Assembly: GCA_033557835.1 (NCBI GenBank)
Contig: JAWQRO010000358.1
Location: 1-41,506 of the forward strand
Source of the DNA: Helochares maculicollis
Lineage: Eukaryota > Arthropoda > Insecta > Coleoptera > Hydrophilidae
Length of the DNA stretch: 41,506 nucleotides
Direction of reading: 5' to 3'
Numbering within the stretch: position 1 is the stretch's first letter; each line of letters opens with the position of its first letter. Under the pieces are notes generated by a model, which was given only the letters and a program-made list of their open reading frames with translations, did no database searches and was not told the DNA's origin. Shown here one piece after another: positions 8,966-20,929 of this stretch. Both the position numbers and the translations under genes were made by a program.

Positions 8966-11900
8966 ACTACTATAAACCTCATCTTTACCTCATAATTCAG
9001 AATAGTGGAATTAACTACTAAACAAACTAATAGTCATGAGAGAAGATCGGTCTCTCAATGTGTCTTTGAAGAAAATTGACTATTCTACAGGTTTTGATTT
9101 GAATTTAAGCTCAAGCCTACGATTAAGGGAGCCTAATTTCAAAGTTAAGATTTTGTTTTGATTTTACTAGTAATTGTCTAGTTTATGCATAGATTGTCTG
9201 AGACAAAGGGACATTAAAAAGCCATAAATTTGAGCAGGCACTCAGTTAGTTTGGCTTGAAAGTAGAGGTAGTAGCAATCGTTGAAGTTATCTCGACTGAA
9301 AAACTTTTGGGTCCTCACATTGAAACATACATTTTTTCTAAAAGCTTGTGGCAATATTATAAATAATTTTGTTTTCGGTTCCATTTTCAACATCTAGACA
9401 GAAATACTTGTTAAGAAGATATGAGATTGACTCCAACTACTTAGCGATGATTTTGAACTCTATTTCCTCTCTTTAAACAACGTTTTCAGCTCTTCGAACG
9501 ACGAACGTGATATTGTAATTAAATCCAGGGAAACAATCATTTTTTTATTTTACTTGAGAGTTTCAACTGGGACATATAACAAATTAGATTGCCAACTCCT
9601 ATATAACTAGTAGTAAAAAAGTGTTTAAAAATAATTACTTTTTTGTCGTTCTTTATATACAAAGTCTTGTATGCAGGGCGCATGACACGTGACAGTACGT
9701 GTAAGAACATAACAAAGGTCTCCTGCGGTAACTATATCCTCTATCGCCCAATTTAGCAGCGCATTCTCTTTCTAGGCCGTAAAATCGTATGGTCTTGGGT
9801 CAGCAAAACATCCAGCTGTATAAATTAAATAATTACTTCCAATTAAATTTATCTCGCATAACCCACAATCCTTTCTAAGGGTAAACTATTACTTATTAAT
9901 AGCAGTCTATGAAATGATATTTATTATACCAGCACTTTATTAATGCAGTTATATTTTTATCTACTCCTTATTTAATGCCATACATTAGAAATCAAAATTG
10001 CTACCTAGTACAAACACAATTTTGCTGTTGGAGCTACGATTATCTAAGTTTGCGGAAGGCTTCTGGCATTTCAATATCTTTGAAAAATAGTTATACTTAT
10101 TTCAGTGGCTGATATATCGTTATGTATTATTTCTTATTTACTAAAATTGTCATAAGCCGAAGAGCTTATTGCTCTAAAAAATTGTCCACGGTTGTCAATC
10201 TTACCAATTACATTAGTGGAAGAAGACGGAGTGGCAGTGTTCTGATACTACATATAAGTTTGTAAAACGATTTCGCCATTCAGTGGGATACAGAATTGCA
10301 CATAAATATCGAGATTAGAACTTGATATTAAATTTCATTGGTCTTCTCCTAGAAATATTCCCAATTTTTTAGAAGTATCCTCATCAGATTAGTAACCCCT
10401 ATTTAACAATGCTGTATAATTTCTTGTACACTTTGTCATGAACCGATAATTAGACATTTGTACTGTACTCATTCGTGAAACAAGGTAGTTTAGTTGAGGA
10501 ATTTACAGTAGAAGAACACAATAATCAGTTTAAATGTTCTTTATATTATTTTGACTGTCGGCTTGCTTGTACTCAATTTTCTCAGGTTGACATCAATTAT
10601 AACTTCTCTCTTGAAAGCACGTGATTTTTTCACGGAAATGGGAAATGTTGTACTTGTTCTGTCAGAGAAAGGAGTAACGACTTGGAAATAAATGAGGAAA
10701 TAATGTTTTTGAAGAAATCTCTACCTCACGAAATTACGGTTGAGCTAACTTAGTTTTTCCTTCTAAGGCAGGATTCTTAATAAATATTATAAACTGTAAT
10801 ATAGACAGTAATACAAAGTATCAAAGTAAATAAAAATATGTGGATAATATCTCTGCCTCTCGATTTGTGCTGCAAATTTACATCTTTACGATTTTTAATA
10901 CTGTTGTGAATAGAATAGAATAGATTTATTGGCTAGAAAGATTTAAATTATAGTCAACTTATAACGAAATTTTTGTGCACTAGTTTTTCTCATTTGAGCA
11001 TTTTACCAACAAGTTCCATTCAACTATAGGTCATGAGCATGAAATTACTTCACAAACTGATCCATTGAGACCAAATTTCCTAGCCTATCTAACAGACTAA
11101 TCATCTTCGTCCATTTAGTTGGAAAATTTGATTCCACTTTACAGTAATTAATGATCCATGTGTACATTAAATATCTAGTATATAAAATGCACACGGCATT
11201 ATCAAGTATGTAAAGATTACATAGAAGAAACAATGCAGTGTAAAATACAGAAAAACTTGTTACTTTGTAGAATTAGATACAGAAAAATGTGCTGAAAGCT
11301 GAGAAATATAAAAATATCCCACTTATGCTTGCTTTACGCTTCCTTCTTGTTAAAAATTTAGCGACTCCCAAACTTTTACTCCGACAGCAAACTTTGATAT
11401 TACTTTTTATTTAATTTACTAAAGTTTGTTTCAGGAACATGGTACATGAAAATATGGATTTCTGAGAATAAACTTCTTTTTTCTATTTTTTATATACGCT
11501 CAAGAACAGTTGCTTCATATTGCGATATAAATACCAACTAGTTTTGGAGTTTTTCAATTCTCGTAGTAAATAATGAAAGGATGCACACTACGTGGCATTC
11601 TATTTCTTTAGAATTTCACTAGATATTTATGAATGATATTCAAAACTCTGACGAAAGCTTTTGACAAAAATGTACCTTATTAGTTATGGCTCTCTAGGAT
11701 TTTCTTAATTTATGTATTATATTATGAAATATAGTAAATAAACACTTCATGCAATCATAGTTGAGGTAATCAGGTACTCTTTTTTGATTAAGCCTTGAGG
11801 ACAATCAAATCAGTGGGGAATTTTTCAGAAGTCCCAACAATGTGGCAGCACAATTGGTGTTAATTTTTCACCAATTAATTTAAACTCAAGTATTCACGGC

Positions 11901-12116
11901 TAAATGTCAATACGCAGCAAAACTTAGCAACTTTAGAACATAACTATACTCAAAGGAGCTGCTTATCTTATGTGTGCACAGCTGAGACGATTCCCTCTGA
12001 ACCCTAAATTTAAACAATTGCGAGCGAAAATCTAAACCTCCCACATTAAAACAGTCCAGGAGAAGGGGAAGTAATTTTAAAATAATTAGCGAAGACTATA
12101 ATGAAGTGATGTATAA
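8966..12116. other. AT-rich desert
   Basis: No mobile element or gene could be supported in about 3.1 kb. Minor features are a short GAATA-type microsatellite near 10905-10925 and a slightly GC-richer stretch at 9660-9800 with an unremarkable 50-codon minus-strand frame. Confidence 0.5.
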
Positions 12117-12275
12117 TTACGTGTCGTGCTCCTCTTCCTTTTCACTAATATACCACGGGGACAGCTGCTGGTGAGCTGTAAATGGATGCGTTAGTGAAAA
12201 CGCAGGAAACTCAACTTCTCCAGACGGACTCTCATTCTCATCCTCGAACGAAAAGAAGGCAATGGAAAAAAGCTC
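12117..12275 (-). CDS. candidate terminal coding exon of a host gene
   Basis: Minus-strand frame of 52 codons ending in TAA at 12119-12117. The peptide is acidic and proline/serine-containing (parts: FEDENESPSGEVEFPAFSL, then THPFTAHQQLSPWYISEKE) and looks like a cytoplasmic or disordered C-terminal tail. The frame opens immediately after a good splice acceptor: a pyrimidine-rich run, a CTAAT branch-point-like motif, then ACATTTTACAAATAG|GAG at 12276. The segment is more GC-rich than the surrounding desert, as coding exons often are. I do not recognise the protein. No upstream exon could be assigned, and a frame of this length can occur by chance, so this is a hypothesis. It could instead be a conserved non-coding element. 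Confidence 0.38.
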   Translation of the reverse strand, partial: ELFSIAFFSFEDENESPSGEVEFPAFSLTHPFTAHQQLSPWYISEKEEEHDT

Positions 12276-12278
12276 CTA

Positions 12279-13440
12279 TTTGTAAAATGTAATTAGCCGA
12301 GAAATCAGAGAACAAAGAAATCCTGTTAACTTCCAGAGCAAAATTAATTACTTACTATAGCAAAACTACGTTATGTACAACTTTTTTCCTCTCTGAACCT
12401 ATATCCAACGATGCCAATTATTTTCGTTTCTATCTAATTCCCGAGCACATGGAATCTCGTCAGGTCTAATTATTCCGAAAAAAGTCATCCCTGATATATC
12501 CTAATCGTAAATTACGGTCTGTCTTATCCTAAATTATTGCCAGCTAAATCACCTTTGAAATGATGGACTATGATTCGCATAAAACTAGCTTCAATCGTTA
12601 AATTAACGATTTGTAGATTGTACTATAAGAGTGTCACTTTTACCAAATATAACAAAACATTTATCGTAAATTAGTCTAAACAAAACTGATTTACATGGGA
12701 GGATTTCTAAGTTTGCACATCTACTACTTACATGTTCCGACGCTCAGAACTTGCGTCCTAAAACTAACCACATGTATTGCAAACCCAGCAAGTTCGGCCG
12801 AAAACATCCTACGACATCATATTTAAAGTAACCTGTTAATAAATAAACTTCAACGAGAAAGAAGAGCCGCTGTTCTAAGTAGTTTACTTTCTATAACGAC
12901 GAAAAATACAAATATATTAACAAATGATAAAAAATTGCTCATTACGTTTCACGAATTGAATGAACATTTTTATGTACATTTCTTGTTTACTTTCTTACTT
13001 GTTATGATATTCCAATACTGCTGAAATTTGATATGAACCAGTTTCATACTTATGCTCCTTATGCACAATTGCAATAAGAGCTCTTAATCCAAAAGGGTTG
13101 TTTCAGTGAGATGTTTTGGAAGCCGCTAAGATTATTTATTTATTTTTGATACATTTACCGGCTGATGTGTCGCACTACTGGGATTTAAACTCGACTCTTA
13201 TCAAAAATTTATAATCCCTAGATAAATTGAAAGCACCTTTAGAGCAGAATCAGCTTCTATCTTGACTTTCAAAAATTACATAGTAATTACTTAAGCTAAC
13301 ATTTATAATTGCATCCGACAAGAAAAGATAATCCTTTAAGCACTTATTGTAATACCGAAAGTATGTGTTGAAGTATATGTAAACCAATAAAAATATAACA
13401 TTTTATTTTCATTTCCGCAGCGTGCGTAGGTTTTCATAAT
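12279..13440. other. AT-rich intergenic or intronic stretch
   Basis: No gene, repeat or mobile-element signature could be supported. If 12117-12275 is a real exon, this would be its upstream intron on the minus strand. Confidence 0.4.
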
Positions 13441-13444
13441 GTAA

Positions 13445-14040
13445 TTATATAGGGTTTTTCAATGAGGACGCGTCGATGCTAAAATGGAATAAAACAAGCT
13501 GTGTGCGAGGTATTAGCGAAAATCTTTTTTCATTTGAAAGCACATGTATGCGATTATCTACCCTCAAATGTCCGCCGCTGATTTTCATGGTTGCACGGAG
13601 CGGAGTGGTCCAATTCCAAATTGCTCTGCCGTTCAAATCTGCGCGAATATGAGCAATGGCATTGATTATATTGACTTTAGGGCATCGGACGATCGCAACT
13701 TATTGGTATAGAGCTTCAACTTCAGCAAACCTTACAAAATCTTACTGGTATAGAGTTCAGGAAAACTTACAAAAAAAAATTAAAGCCTAGTCAAATCACA
13801 AGATCTTTGGGGCCAATTCATGTCACCTTTGCAAGAGACAACTAAACCCTCAAGTTGTTCATGCAGAATATGCATCATGGCGCCCATTATGTGGCCAAAA
13901 GAAATCACTTATCATCAAAGTGCCTCGAATTCTTGTGCACACTTTCATGGCCCTCGACTTTGTTCTCGGTCTTTCTGCAGTTTCTCTGACATATGCGTAT
14001 TGATTGATTGCTTACCGAACTGGTTGTCTCAAATTTAGCC
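13445..14040 (-). pseudogene. DUF4817-type Tc1/mariner transposase, C-terminal wreck
   Basis: Read on the minus strand, 13800-13830 gives NWPQRSCDLT, the motif before the third catalytic Asp in the arthropod transposase group with an N-terminal DUF4817 helix-turn-helix; the expected Asp region reads RL-stop. Further on, a frame gives LKVNIINAIAHIRADL and then AIWNWTTPLRATMKISGGHL, matching the family tail (helix, W/F-x-x-R-x-x-x-C/x-x-x-x-G-G-H). Sequence between these parts is rearranged, including a short duplication around GGTATAGAG (13704-13765). A family copy with its DNA-binding domain still readable lies at 23125-24120. No TIR was found. Confidence 0.65.
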
Positions 14041-14091
14041 ACCAAACATTTGAGAGTCGATTTAATCTAACGAAAATTCATATTGAAAATA

Positions 14092-14890
14092 TTGGGTTGG
14101 CAACTAAGTATATGCGGATTTTTTTTAGAAAATCAAAGACAATTTTTTCATAGAGCTAAATAGCTTTATTCTGTAATGTGTTGCCCATTTTGAGCAATGA
14201 CCTTTTGCCATCTTTCAGGCAGCATCATAATCCTATGTTCATAAAACTTCTGATTTTTATTAGCAAAAAACTGAATCGGGTACGATTTGACACCATCATC
14301 ATTATTGAATTTTTTATCATTCAAGGAGTTTTGTAAAGATCGAAACAAAAAGCAATCAGATGGAGCAAGGTCAGGACTATATGATGAATGTGGCAAAACA
14401 TCCCAACCAAGCTCCAATAATTTTTGCCGACTGACCAAAGATGTGTGTGGCGTTGCATTGTCATGATGGAATATAACACTTTTTCGATTTGTCAATTCAA
14501 GCCTCTTTTCTTCAACTGCATTGTTTAATTTCGTTAGTTGTTCAATGTAGACATCGGAATTGATCGTTAGGTTGGGTGGTAAGAGTTCAAAATAGACAAT
14601 TCCTTTGTAATCCCACCAAACGGATAACAAAACCTTCTTTTGATGAATATCAACTTTTGGTGTTGTTTGAGTTGGTTTACCTGGTCTGCTCCACGATCTT
14701 TTCCTCTTGATATTGTCGTAAACTACCCATTTTTTATCGCCCGTTATCAGTCGTTTTAAAAATGGATCATTTTCATTACGTTTTTTAGCAAATCGCAGCT
14801 GTTAATGCGTTGCATTAAATGCGTTTGTTTCAGTTCGTGAGGAACCCATGTATCGAGTTTTTGAACATAGCCAAGTTGTTTTAAGTGACG
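14092..14890 (-). mobile_element. mellifera-type mariner, truncated at its 5' end
   Basis: The 3' end carries the TIR TTGGGTTGGCAACTAAGTAT followed by ATGCGGATTTTT at 14092-14126, which matches the terminal repeat known for mellifera-subfamily mariners. The other TIR is absent: mariner similarity stops at about 14890, exactly where the 14888-15362 repeat begins. Confidence 0.85.
14166..14890 (-). pseudogene. mellifera-subfamily mariner transposase, N-terminus lost
   Basis: The frame is open from 14801 to TAA at 14168-14166, over 200 codons, the longest intact transposase stretch in the window. It holds all three catalytic Asp: ITGDKKW (about 14730-14750), FHHDNATPH (about 14440-14465) and YSPDLAPSD (about 14355-14382), with DD34D spacing between the last two. 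LSVWWDYKGIVYFELL (about 14580-14627) and MLPERWQKV near the end are typical of the mellifera group. A frameshift or stop (TAA 14804-14802) separates it from the preceding VPHEL-KQTH linker, and the paired helix-turn-helix region is missing. Probably among the youngest copies here, yet not autonomous. Confidence 0.9.
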
Positions 14891-15362
14891 TGAGGCTTCA
14901 CCTCACCCTTCGTTTTGTTAAGTACTTCAGGCCTATCTTGCATTTATGATCACCACACTAAAGTTTTTCGGTGCATCATCGACGTTCCAAAAAATGATAA
15001 TATAAGGAAAATAAATATTACATAAACAAATCAATTTAGAGGATAAACCCAATAGGAAACTTTAAACTAAAATGTCGCATTTATTTAGAAATCATTTTCG
15101 CCCTGACAACGAAAGGTTCAGGATATCGACTAGGTTTTAAAACGATCAAAGCGCTGCTAACGAAGGGTGAGGCTTTGCCTCTTCCTTCACTTTGTTAGCC
15201 GCGTCAGGTCTTCCTCGCATTTATGGTCATCCCATTACAGGTTTTCGGTGCCTTATTGACTCCTAAAAATTCGAAGCATTGCCAGCTTCACTTCATGAAA
15301 TGCGTCAGATTCTTCCCCCGCTTACGATCACCTCGCTACGATTCGTTTAGTGTCTCATCGAA
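14888..15362. repeat. three diverged copies of a ~90-bp repeat
   Basis: Copies at 14888-14983, 15166-15262 and 15276-15362 share the order: a short hairpin (GAGGCTTTGCCTC in copy 2, GTGAGGCTTCACCTCAC in copy 1), TTC-A/G-CTT-TGTTA, GCGTCAGGTCTTCCTCGCAT, TTATGGTCA-CC, then TTTCGGTG-C-T-ATTGAC. Copies 1 and 2 are most alike; copy 3 has lost the hairpin. The block starts exactly where the mariner breaks off. The sequence is more GC-rich than its surroundings and matches no family I know. Confidence 0.7.
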
Positions 15363-16849
15363 TACTTTAATATTGATAAGGTGAAATTAAACACAATGTA
15401 AAGAAATGAATTATAAGTATGCAGCAAAAAGCACACATAACACTACAAATCCAGAGCCCAAAAAATGGAGAAAATTATTTGATATTTATGAGTACTGCAA
15501 AATCGTGAGGAAATGAACCGATTAAATAATAGCATGATGAGAACAAACTGGTAAACTGAAAAATTAAGCGCTTTAATTTTATGTTTTAATTTTGCTTTAA
15601 CGCTAGGCACCACACGCTTTAAATGTGTTATATGCAATAAAATAATTAATACTATGAACATCTTTCGGCCGAACACAATAACATTATTTTTACTGTCTTT
15701 ATTTAAATGTAGGAAAGATATAGATGAAATTTAATACAAATTCATAATATTTTAAACGTGATTCTTGAAAATATTGATCAATTTTGATGATTTATCGTTC
15801 GTTAATCTTAGACAATTTTTCTAAATTTCACACCTCTGATTGGTTTTAAGGAGTTTTCATAATTGGACTACACTTTCTTACTTTTGATAGCTTTGAAGGA
15901 TTTTCGTAGGCAACTTTTGTTAGCTTCTACGATTGGCTCTCAAGAATTTTCCAAAAACCAACTCCTTGAGGTTTTCACAATTCAGAGTTATGATTAATCT
16001 CATGTAGTCTCTAAGACACATTCAAAACGTCCTCAAGATAATTAGGAGTTATTCAGAAAGTGCAGTAACGCATCATTTCTTGGACTTTTCTGTTTTTATG
16101 TGTTTTCAGAGAGTATTCTTGCATCCTTAACTATTTATTTCTAGGAGTATTTTATCGTCTTTGTAAAGAACCTTTTTTAGTATACAAATACATCTACATT
16201 ATAAGTTCTCAGAAAGTGAACATTATTTCTCCGGATTAACATTCAAATTTAGTATCAGTAATTTTTAGATTTTTAGTACTATTTTACATTCCAATGATAA
16301 ATTGTCTTATTTTATTAATTTCAGGACGACTTCCAAATGTGTTTGAAGTTTTATTTCTAGTGTCTTGACAGGATCCCAGTATCTATTTCTAAGGTAAATT
16401 GCGATTTTCTCAAATATTTGTCTCATTAATTCAAGCGTTCAGAAACTTCGATTTTGTAGCCCTGAAACGGGACATCTCGACTTTTGGTCTAATAACTTTA
16501 GCCAGTACTTTAATACTATACATTCAATCCAAATTTTTGTATATTGTTGAAAATGCGAGTTCTCTTGTTGGTCCAGAAAAATTCTCTCATCACTGCTCCC
16601 AAGTTATATGCAATAAACAAAGAATTCGTTCCGGTTTGGAATATGGAAGAGACTTTCTAAAATATTTACTAAAATTCCAACTTTAGTTTTAGCTTAATCG
16701 AATAAGGCAAAGAGGCAAAGAGCGTTTGAAATCGAATCCATTCATAACTCTTGTAAGTTATTTATTTAAAAATACATCGTAATCCATTGCCAAAGTTTTG
16801 GCTAAATAGGATCCCTTTTTCTTATCAGAACACCTAATAATTTACCCAC
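15363..16849. other. AT-rich intergenic stretch
   Basis: No gene or mobile element could be supported. The 77-codon minus frame (15443-15676) and 95-codon plus frame (16399-16686) have no family features. Confidence 0.45.
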
Positions 16850-19100
16850 AGCCTAATCGTTTCTCATACATCACCCAATCGCAAAGCTACTCCTAGATCT
16901 AGATAAACCGGCAGCGGCAGCAAGCTGCAAGAATTTTTTGCGTAGGTGCCTAGAAGTAACTAATGTTTTATAAGTGAAATTAGTGTATAATTTCGCTGAA
17001 AGGGTTCGCTTTTATGGCATGTAAATTTATGCCGGCCGTTTCACGGTCTCAGTTTTTAGTCTCTGCAAATCGGGCTCAGCATCGCATGCAAGGGCAAAAG
17101 ATCAAACCATATCAACCAAGCACAAGCAAGGCACGGACAACACATCCATTAGTACTGGTTGAGTTTCGTGCTTGCCAGAGGGTTTAACTTTATTTAATCG
17201 AAAAGTGTTGTTTTTGTTGGCAAAGCTCCTCATCTCCTTCACTCTCTCTCCGCGTACGTTCTGCGGTGATCAGAGATTGGCTCGGCCGGAATTATTTTAT
17301 CCGCATCCTTATTTTAGAGATCATCATCGGGAAGTAAATAAGGATGTATTTGCATACATTGGATCGTAGGGCAAGAGCGCCGGAACGAGAGTGGAAGAGA
17401 AGTCGAGGAAAGACAACCGTGGATTAATAAGCTTGAAAGGATGGCGTCGGAACAATCAACGCGGAGGTATCCTTGCAAATTGGAAGGACCCGAACAGTTC
17501 GGAATGAAGAGTATTTAAACCGACAACTAATTTAATGCTGTAAGGAAAACAATACGCTGTGTTGATAGAATAAAAGATTATATTTAGAAGTAGTGTTGTT
17601 TACACTTCGGATTGCGACTCTGGCTGCCGCGCGAGCGAAGAATAAAATACATTAAATTTATGTTTATAACTAAGAGAAAATGAGTTTCAGCATGTGGCTG
17701 CTCGCACAGTTATTAAATGCCAAATGCTAAATATTCAATTTGAAATCGCTAATTTTAGACGTTTAATGACTTTTTGTTTGTTTGCTTACGAAGGTGTTGG
17801 ATTTTAGTGCCTAGGTGGCGAAAGGAGAGCGGATCGTATTTCTGGTGGATTAATTTTATCCGATAAAAATTTTAAGCGGAATAAGAACGTAACCCTTCCC
17901 CGGGGAAGCCTCGGATAGGCGTCGAATAAATTATTCTTTTATTAATCACTGCTATTAAAAATAGAATTAATGCATCAAAGCAAAGTTTTTAATTAGCTTA
18001 GGGGGGCTCAAGTCGGGCCCTACTCCGGAATTTAATATAAATTCAACACCTCGGTTTTTCATCATAGCTACTGAATTGATGACAATCATTAGTTTTAACC
18101 CTTTTCCGAATAAACTCGGCCTTGGATTCGCTTAAGGTTTATTAAGCGCGGAAGGAATGGATGAAATTTCACTTCGTTTTGCTCGAAGCTTCGAGACTTT
18201 ATTAGATTGCTGATTAAAGAACAAATTGAAACACAAACTGCTGCATGGGCACCAATTACAGGCTCGCTATTTGACCTTTAGAAGTTTGGTTTTTGCACAC
18301 GTGATGGAAATGTCTTTAGGCTATACTGCATACATTGGGAAAATTTAGTCGTAAATGTAAATTTTTTCGAGAGCTGTCCAAGAGGTCTTATGAACAACAA
18401 GAACGTGGCGTTTCCATAACATATCCTCCTGAGCGCGCGTATAGAATTAGCAGCTTCCTCTCTAAAATGCAAATGAATTCGAAATTTATTCATGGTGAGC
18501 ATTCCAGGAATTACCTCAATTCCTAACAGAGACATTTTATAACCAATAACGATACCCATTCATGAATTTGGAAGAGGAAGAGCCTCAGCCCCTTCGGCGC
18601 AGATCCGTTGCGCCAGCGAGCAGCGCGGTGCCAGTGAAAGCGAATAAAATCTCTGGCACGTAGAAATGGACAATTTTCCTTAAATATTTATTTAGAGGAA
18701 CGCGGTGGGGCATATTCAATAAATTCAAATAACACTAATTTCATGCTAAGCATCGCGCTCTGAATCCGGAATCGGAAACGACGACGATGGCGACGTCAGG
18801 CGACCCACGGGCGCCGAAAGATCATGATTTCGAAAGAGGAAGGAGCAATAATCTTAGACCTTTGTTCTGGGCGCTTTACTAGCGCTCCCTTTACGCTTGG
18901 CTCCGTTTTCTTGAATACATACGAATTCTGCTTTCCCCTTCGGGGTTAATACAATTCTGGTAAGGACCCTTCCTTATTCCTTTGCAGGAGCTTTGTCAAG
19001 TCCTCTCGAACGTTTTAATGGAATGAGCTGAAATTCGGTCGAAGCTGTTAACAACTACACTAAACTATTTTAGCAAATTATCACGCCAAGCAAACCTATT
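16850..19100. promoter_or_regulatory. GC-elevated block, possible enhancer cluster
   Basis: About 2.2 kb with higher GC and CpG than the surrounding desert and many transcription-factor-like cores. These include TTTTATGGC followed by the near-palindrome GGCATGTAAATTTATGCC (17010-17035), GGATTAA (K50 homeodomain type) at 17421 and 17847, the latter in GGATTAATTTTATCC, CATCAAAG (TCF type) near 17973, and several TAATTA/TTAAT cores. An inverted CAAGCAC/GTGCTTG pair lies near 17119 and 17168. Such clusters around developmental genes are commonly conserved enhancers; the role is inference, and no transcription start or long exon is visible. Confidence 0.3.
18562..18663 (+). CDS. possible 33-residue small ORF in GC-rich island
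   Basis: An ATG at 18562 opens 33 codons to TAG at 18661-18663 (begins MNLEEEEPQPLRRRSVAPAS). The composition, Glu-, Arg-, Ala- and Pro-rich, is unlike translations of the AT-rich flanks, but it follows from the local GC content and need not mean coding. No splice donor fits the end and no family is recognised. Most likely part of the non-coding island. Confidence 0.15.
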   Translation: MNLEEEEPQPLRRRSVAPASSAVPVKANKISGT

Positions 19101-19990
19101 ATTATTATTGCTGTTGCAACTAATGGGATTGCCGATGGTTATTCAAAGAGAGCGTCGGCTATAGTTTTAATTTTTTCATAAACAAAGTTTTTTGAGCTCA
19201 GGAACTTACTTAGATTACTCGAGATAACTGTACATCTTTATATTCTCCAAATGTGCCACAAAAACTTTCTGGGCTTCATTGAAAAAATATTAATTTTAAT
19301 TCTAAACGTATTTCAAGATGACAGGCTAGTTAATTAGTGATCGAAGGTCATTATAATAATTATATGTCGTAAGTTTTAGAGCTAGTGACTTTGTTCCTTT
19401 AACAATTAATGAAACAGGAAAGGATAGATGTTCTAAAACTGCATTTTTTTAAGTTTTCACATGCAAAGCATAGACCAATTACCTATTGTTTCGCTATCGG
19501 TAGTTTTCTGGTTGACGCTAAACGTCAAACAATGCTATTCGAAGCATGTCGTTTTATAAATAGAGTACAGCAAATCGCATTAAAAAGCCACCAACCAACG
19601 TAAGTTTGTAAAAAGGATTCACTTTTTCAATTTGCACCAATTACGCATGAAATTGACGACTTTTCCCCACTAAAGTCTAAATCTAGTGCTTTTTTAATGA
19701 CCTTGTGTTATTGTTAGAACTATATCTATAGTTTTTCGAGTATTTTAAAAATTTTTGAACGAACACAATTTTTTTATTTCTATTGTGGAGTTAGATTACA
19801 AGGACCAAAGATCCAAACCAGTTAAGACAGATTTTTTGTAAAAACTTTCAGTCAAATTTTGTAACCGTGAAAGGGAATAGTTTTCCGATTTTTATCCACC
19901 CAAACGCAATATCTTCTACAAACATTTTAAAATATTGATATTGATGATATTGAAATATTTTTACACATTTTATCCATCTCTCGGGCAATT
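19101..19990. other. AT-rich intergenic stretch
   Basis: No supported features. Confidence 0.45.
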
Positions 19991-19999
19991 TTTGGATAT

Positions 20000-20929
20000 C
20001 ATTTCAAAAGAAAGCTTCAACTTTCATTGATACCCATTCATCGAGCAATTTTTGTCCATCTTCGAAGTTATGAAGTGTTGGTTAGCCAGTGCATGTCCCA
20101 TCGATGAGAAGAAGTGATAATCAGAAGGCGCCAGGTCTGGTGAATACGGCGGGTAGGATAGGAGTTCCCAACCAAGCGAAGAAATCGTTTCTTTGATCAC
20201 TTTGGCTGAGTGTGCAGGAGCGTTGTCATGCTGCAGAATGACTTTGCCGTGTTTTCGAGCCCATTCTGGGCGTTTTTTATCAATGTGCGGTTTAAATTGA
20301 TCATTTGTTGTCAGTAGCGGACGGTATTAACAGTTTCGCCGGGTTTGAGAAGCTCGTAGTACCCTACTCCCTTTTGATCCCACTACATGTATATGTATAG
20401 GCTGTATAGCCTTGTCCTCGTCCCAAAACAAATTGGTTTTGAACTCGATGTTGATAGTTGTCCTGGCATTACCCACGATTTCTTACTTCTGGGATTCTCA
20501 AAATTTATCATTTTTCATCGCGAAATACAATCCGATACAAAAAATCCTTTGTTGCGTAAATGAAGAATTTCGCACACAGTTCTTCGTCTTTCCATCAATC
20601 GTTCGTTTAGTTTTTGTAGAACCTATTTTGTAACCTTTTGAATCTTCCTCAAGGCTCTCAGGCGATTGGAACTGGCTTGCCGAGTGACATTCAGCTGCTC
20701 GACCATCATTTATTGTGTTTGCGAACCTTTTACGTTCAATAACTCTTGTAATTCGTCGTTTTAAATTTTTTGGTCGATTTTCACGTTAATCACCATTTTT
20801 GAAACGTTAATACCAGCGTTCACAAGTCTTGATAATAAGTCTCTACAAGAATTTGATGATTTTTCGAAGATTTTGCTTTTGATTGAACAGGAGAATCATT
20901 ACATGCCGGAAATGGTCAAAATTCGACAT
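20000..20929 (-). pseudogene. mauritiana-like mariner transposase, heavily broken
   Basis: On the minus strand the start reads MSNFDHFRHVMILLFNQK from ATG at 20929. It is followed in shifting frames by W-Y-x-R-F-K-N-G-D, LNVTRQASSNRLRALRKIQK (helix-turn-helix plus linker, about 20650-20700), NPRSKKSWVMPGQLSTSSS (about 20440-20500), LQHDNAPAHSAK (second catalytic Asp, about 20215-20255) and LLSYPPYSPDLAPSDYHFF (third Asp, about 20120-20175). Spacing between the last two Asp is 34 residues. Motif wording is closest to the mauritiana group. Several frameshifts and stops interrupt it, and the first catalytic block (TGDEKW) is degraded. No convincing TIRs were found. Confidence 0.85.

Noticed and set aside
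9660..9800. Possible mitochondrial rRNA insertion or RNA gene
   Set aside because: A few words look rRNA-like, but no continuous match or tRNA/rRNA structure could be traced.
18278..18559. 93-codon minus-strand ORF overlapping a 63-codon plus-strand ORF
   Set aside because: Both strands open over the same GC-elevated DNA, no domains, no splice signals; a compositional effect.
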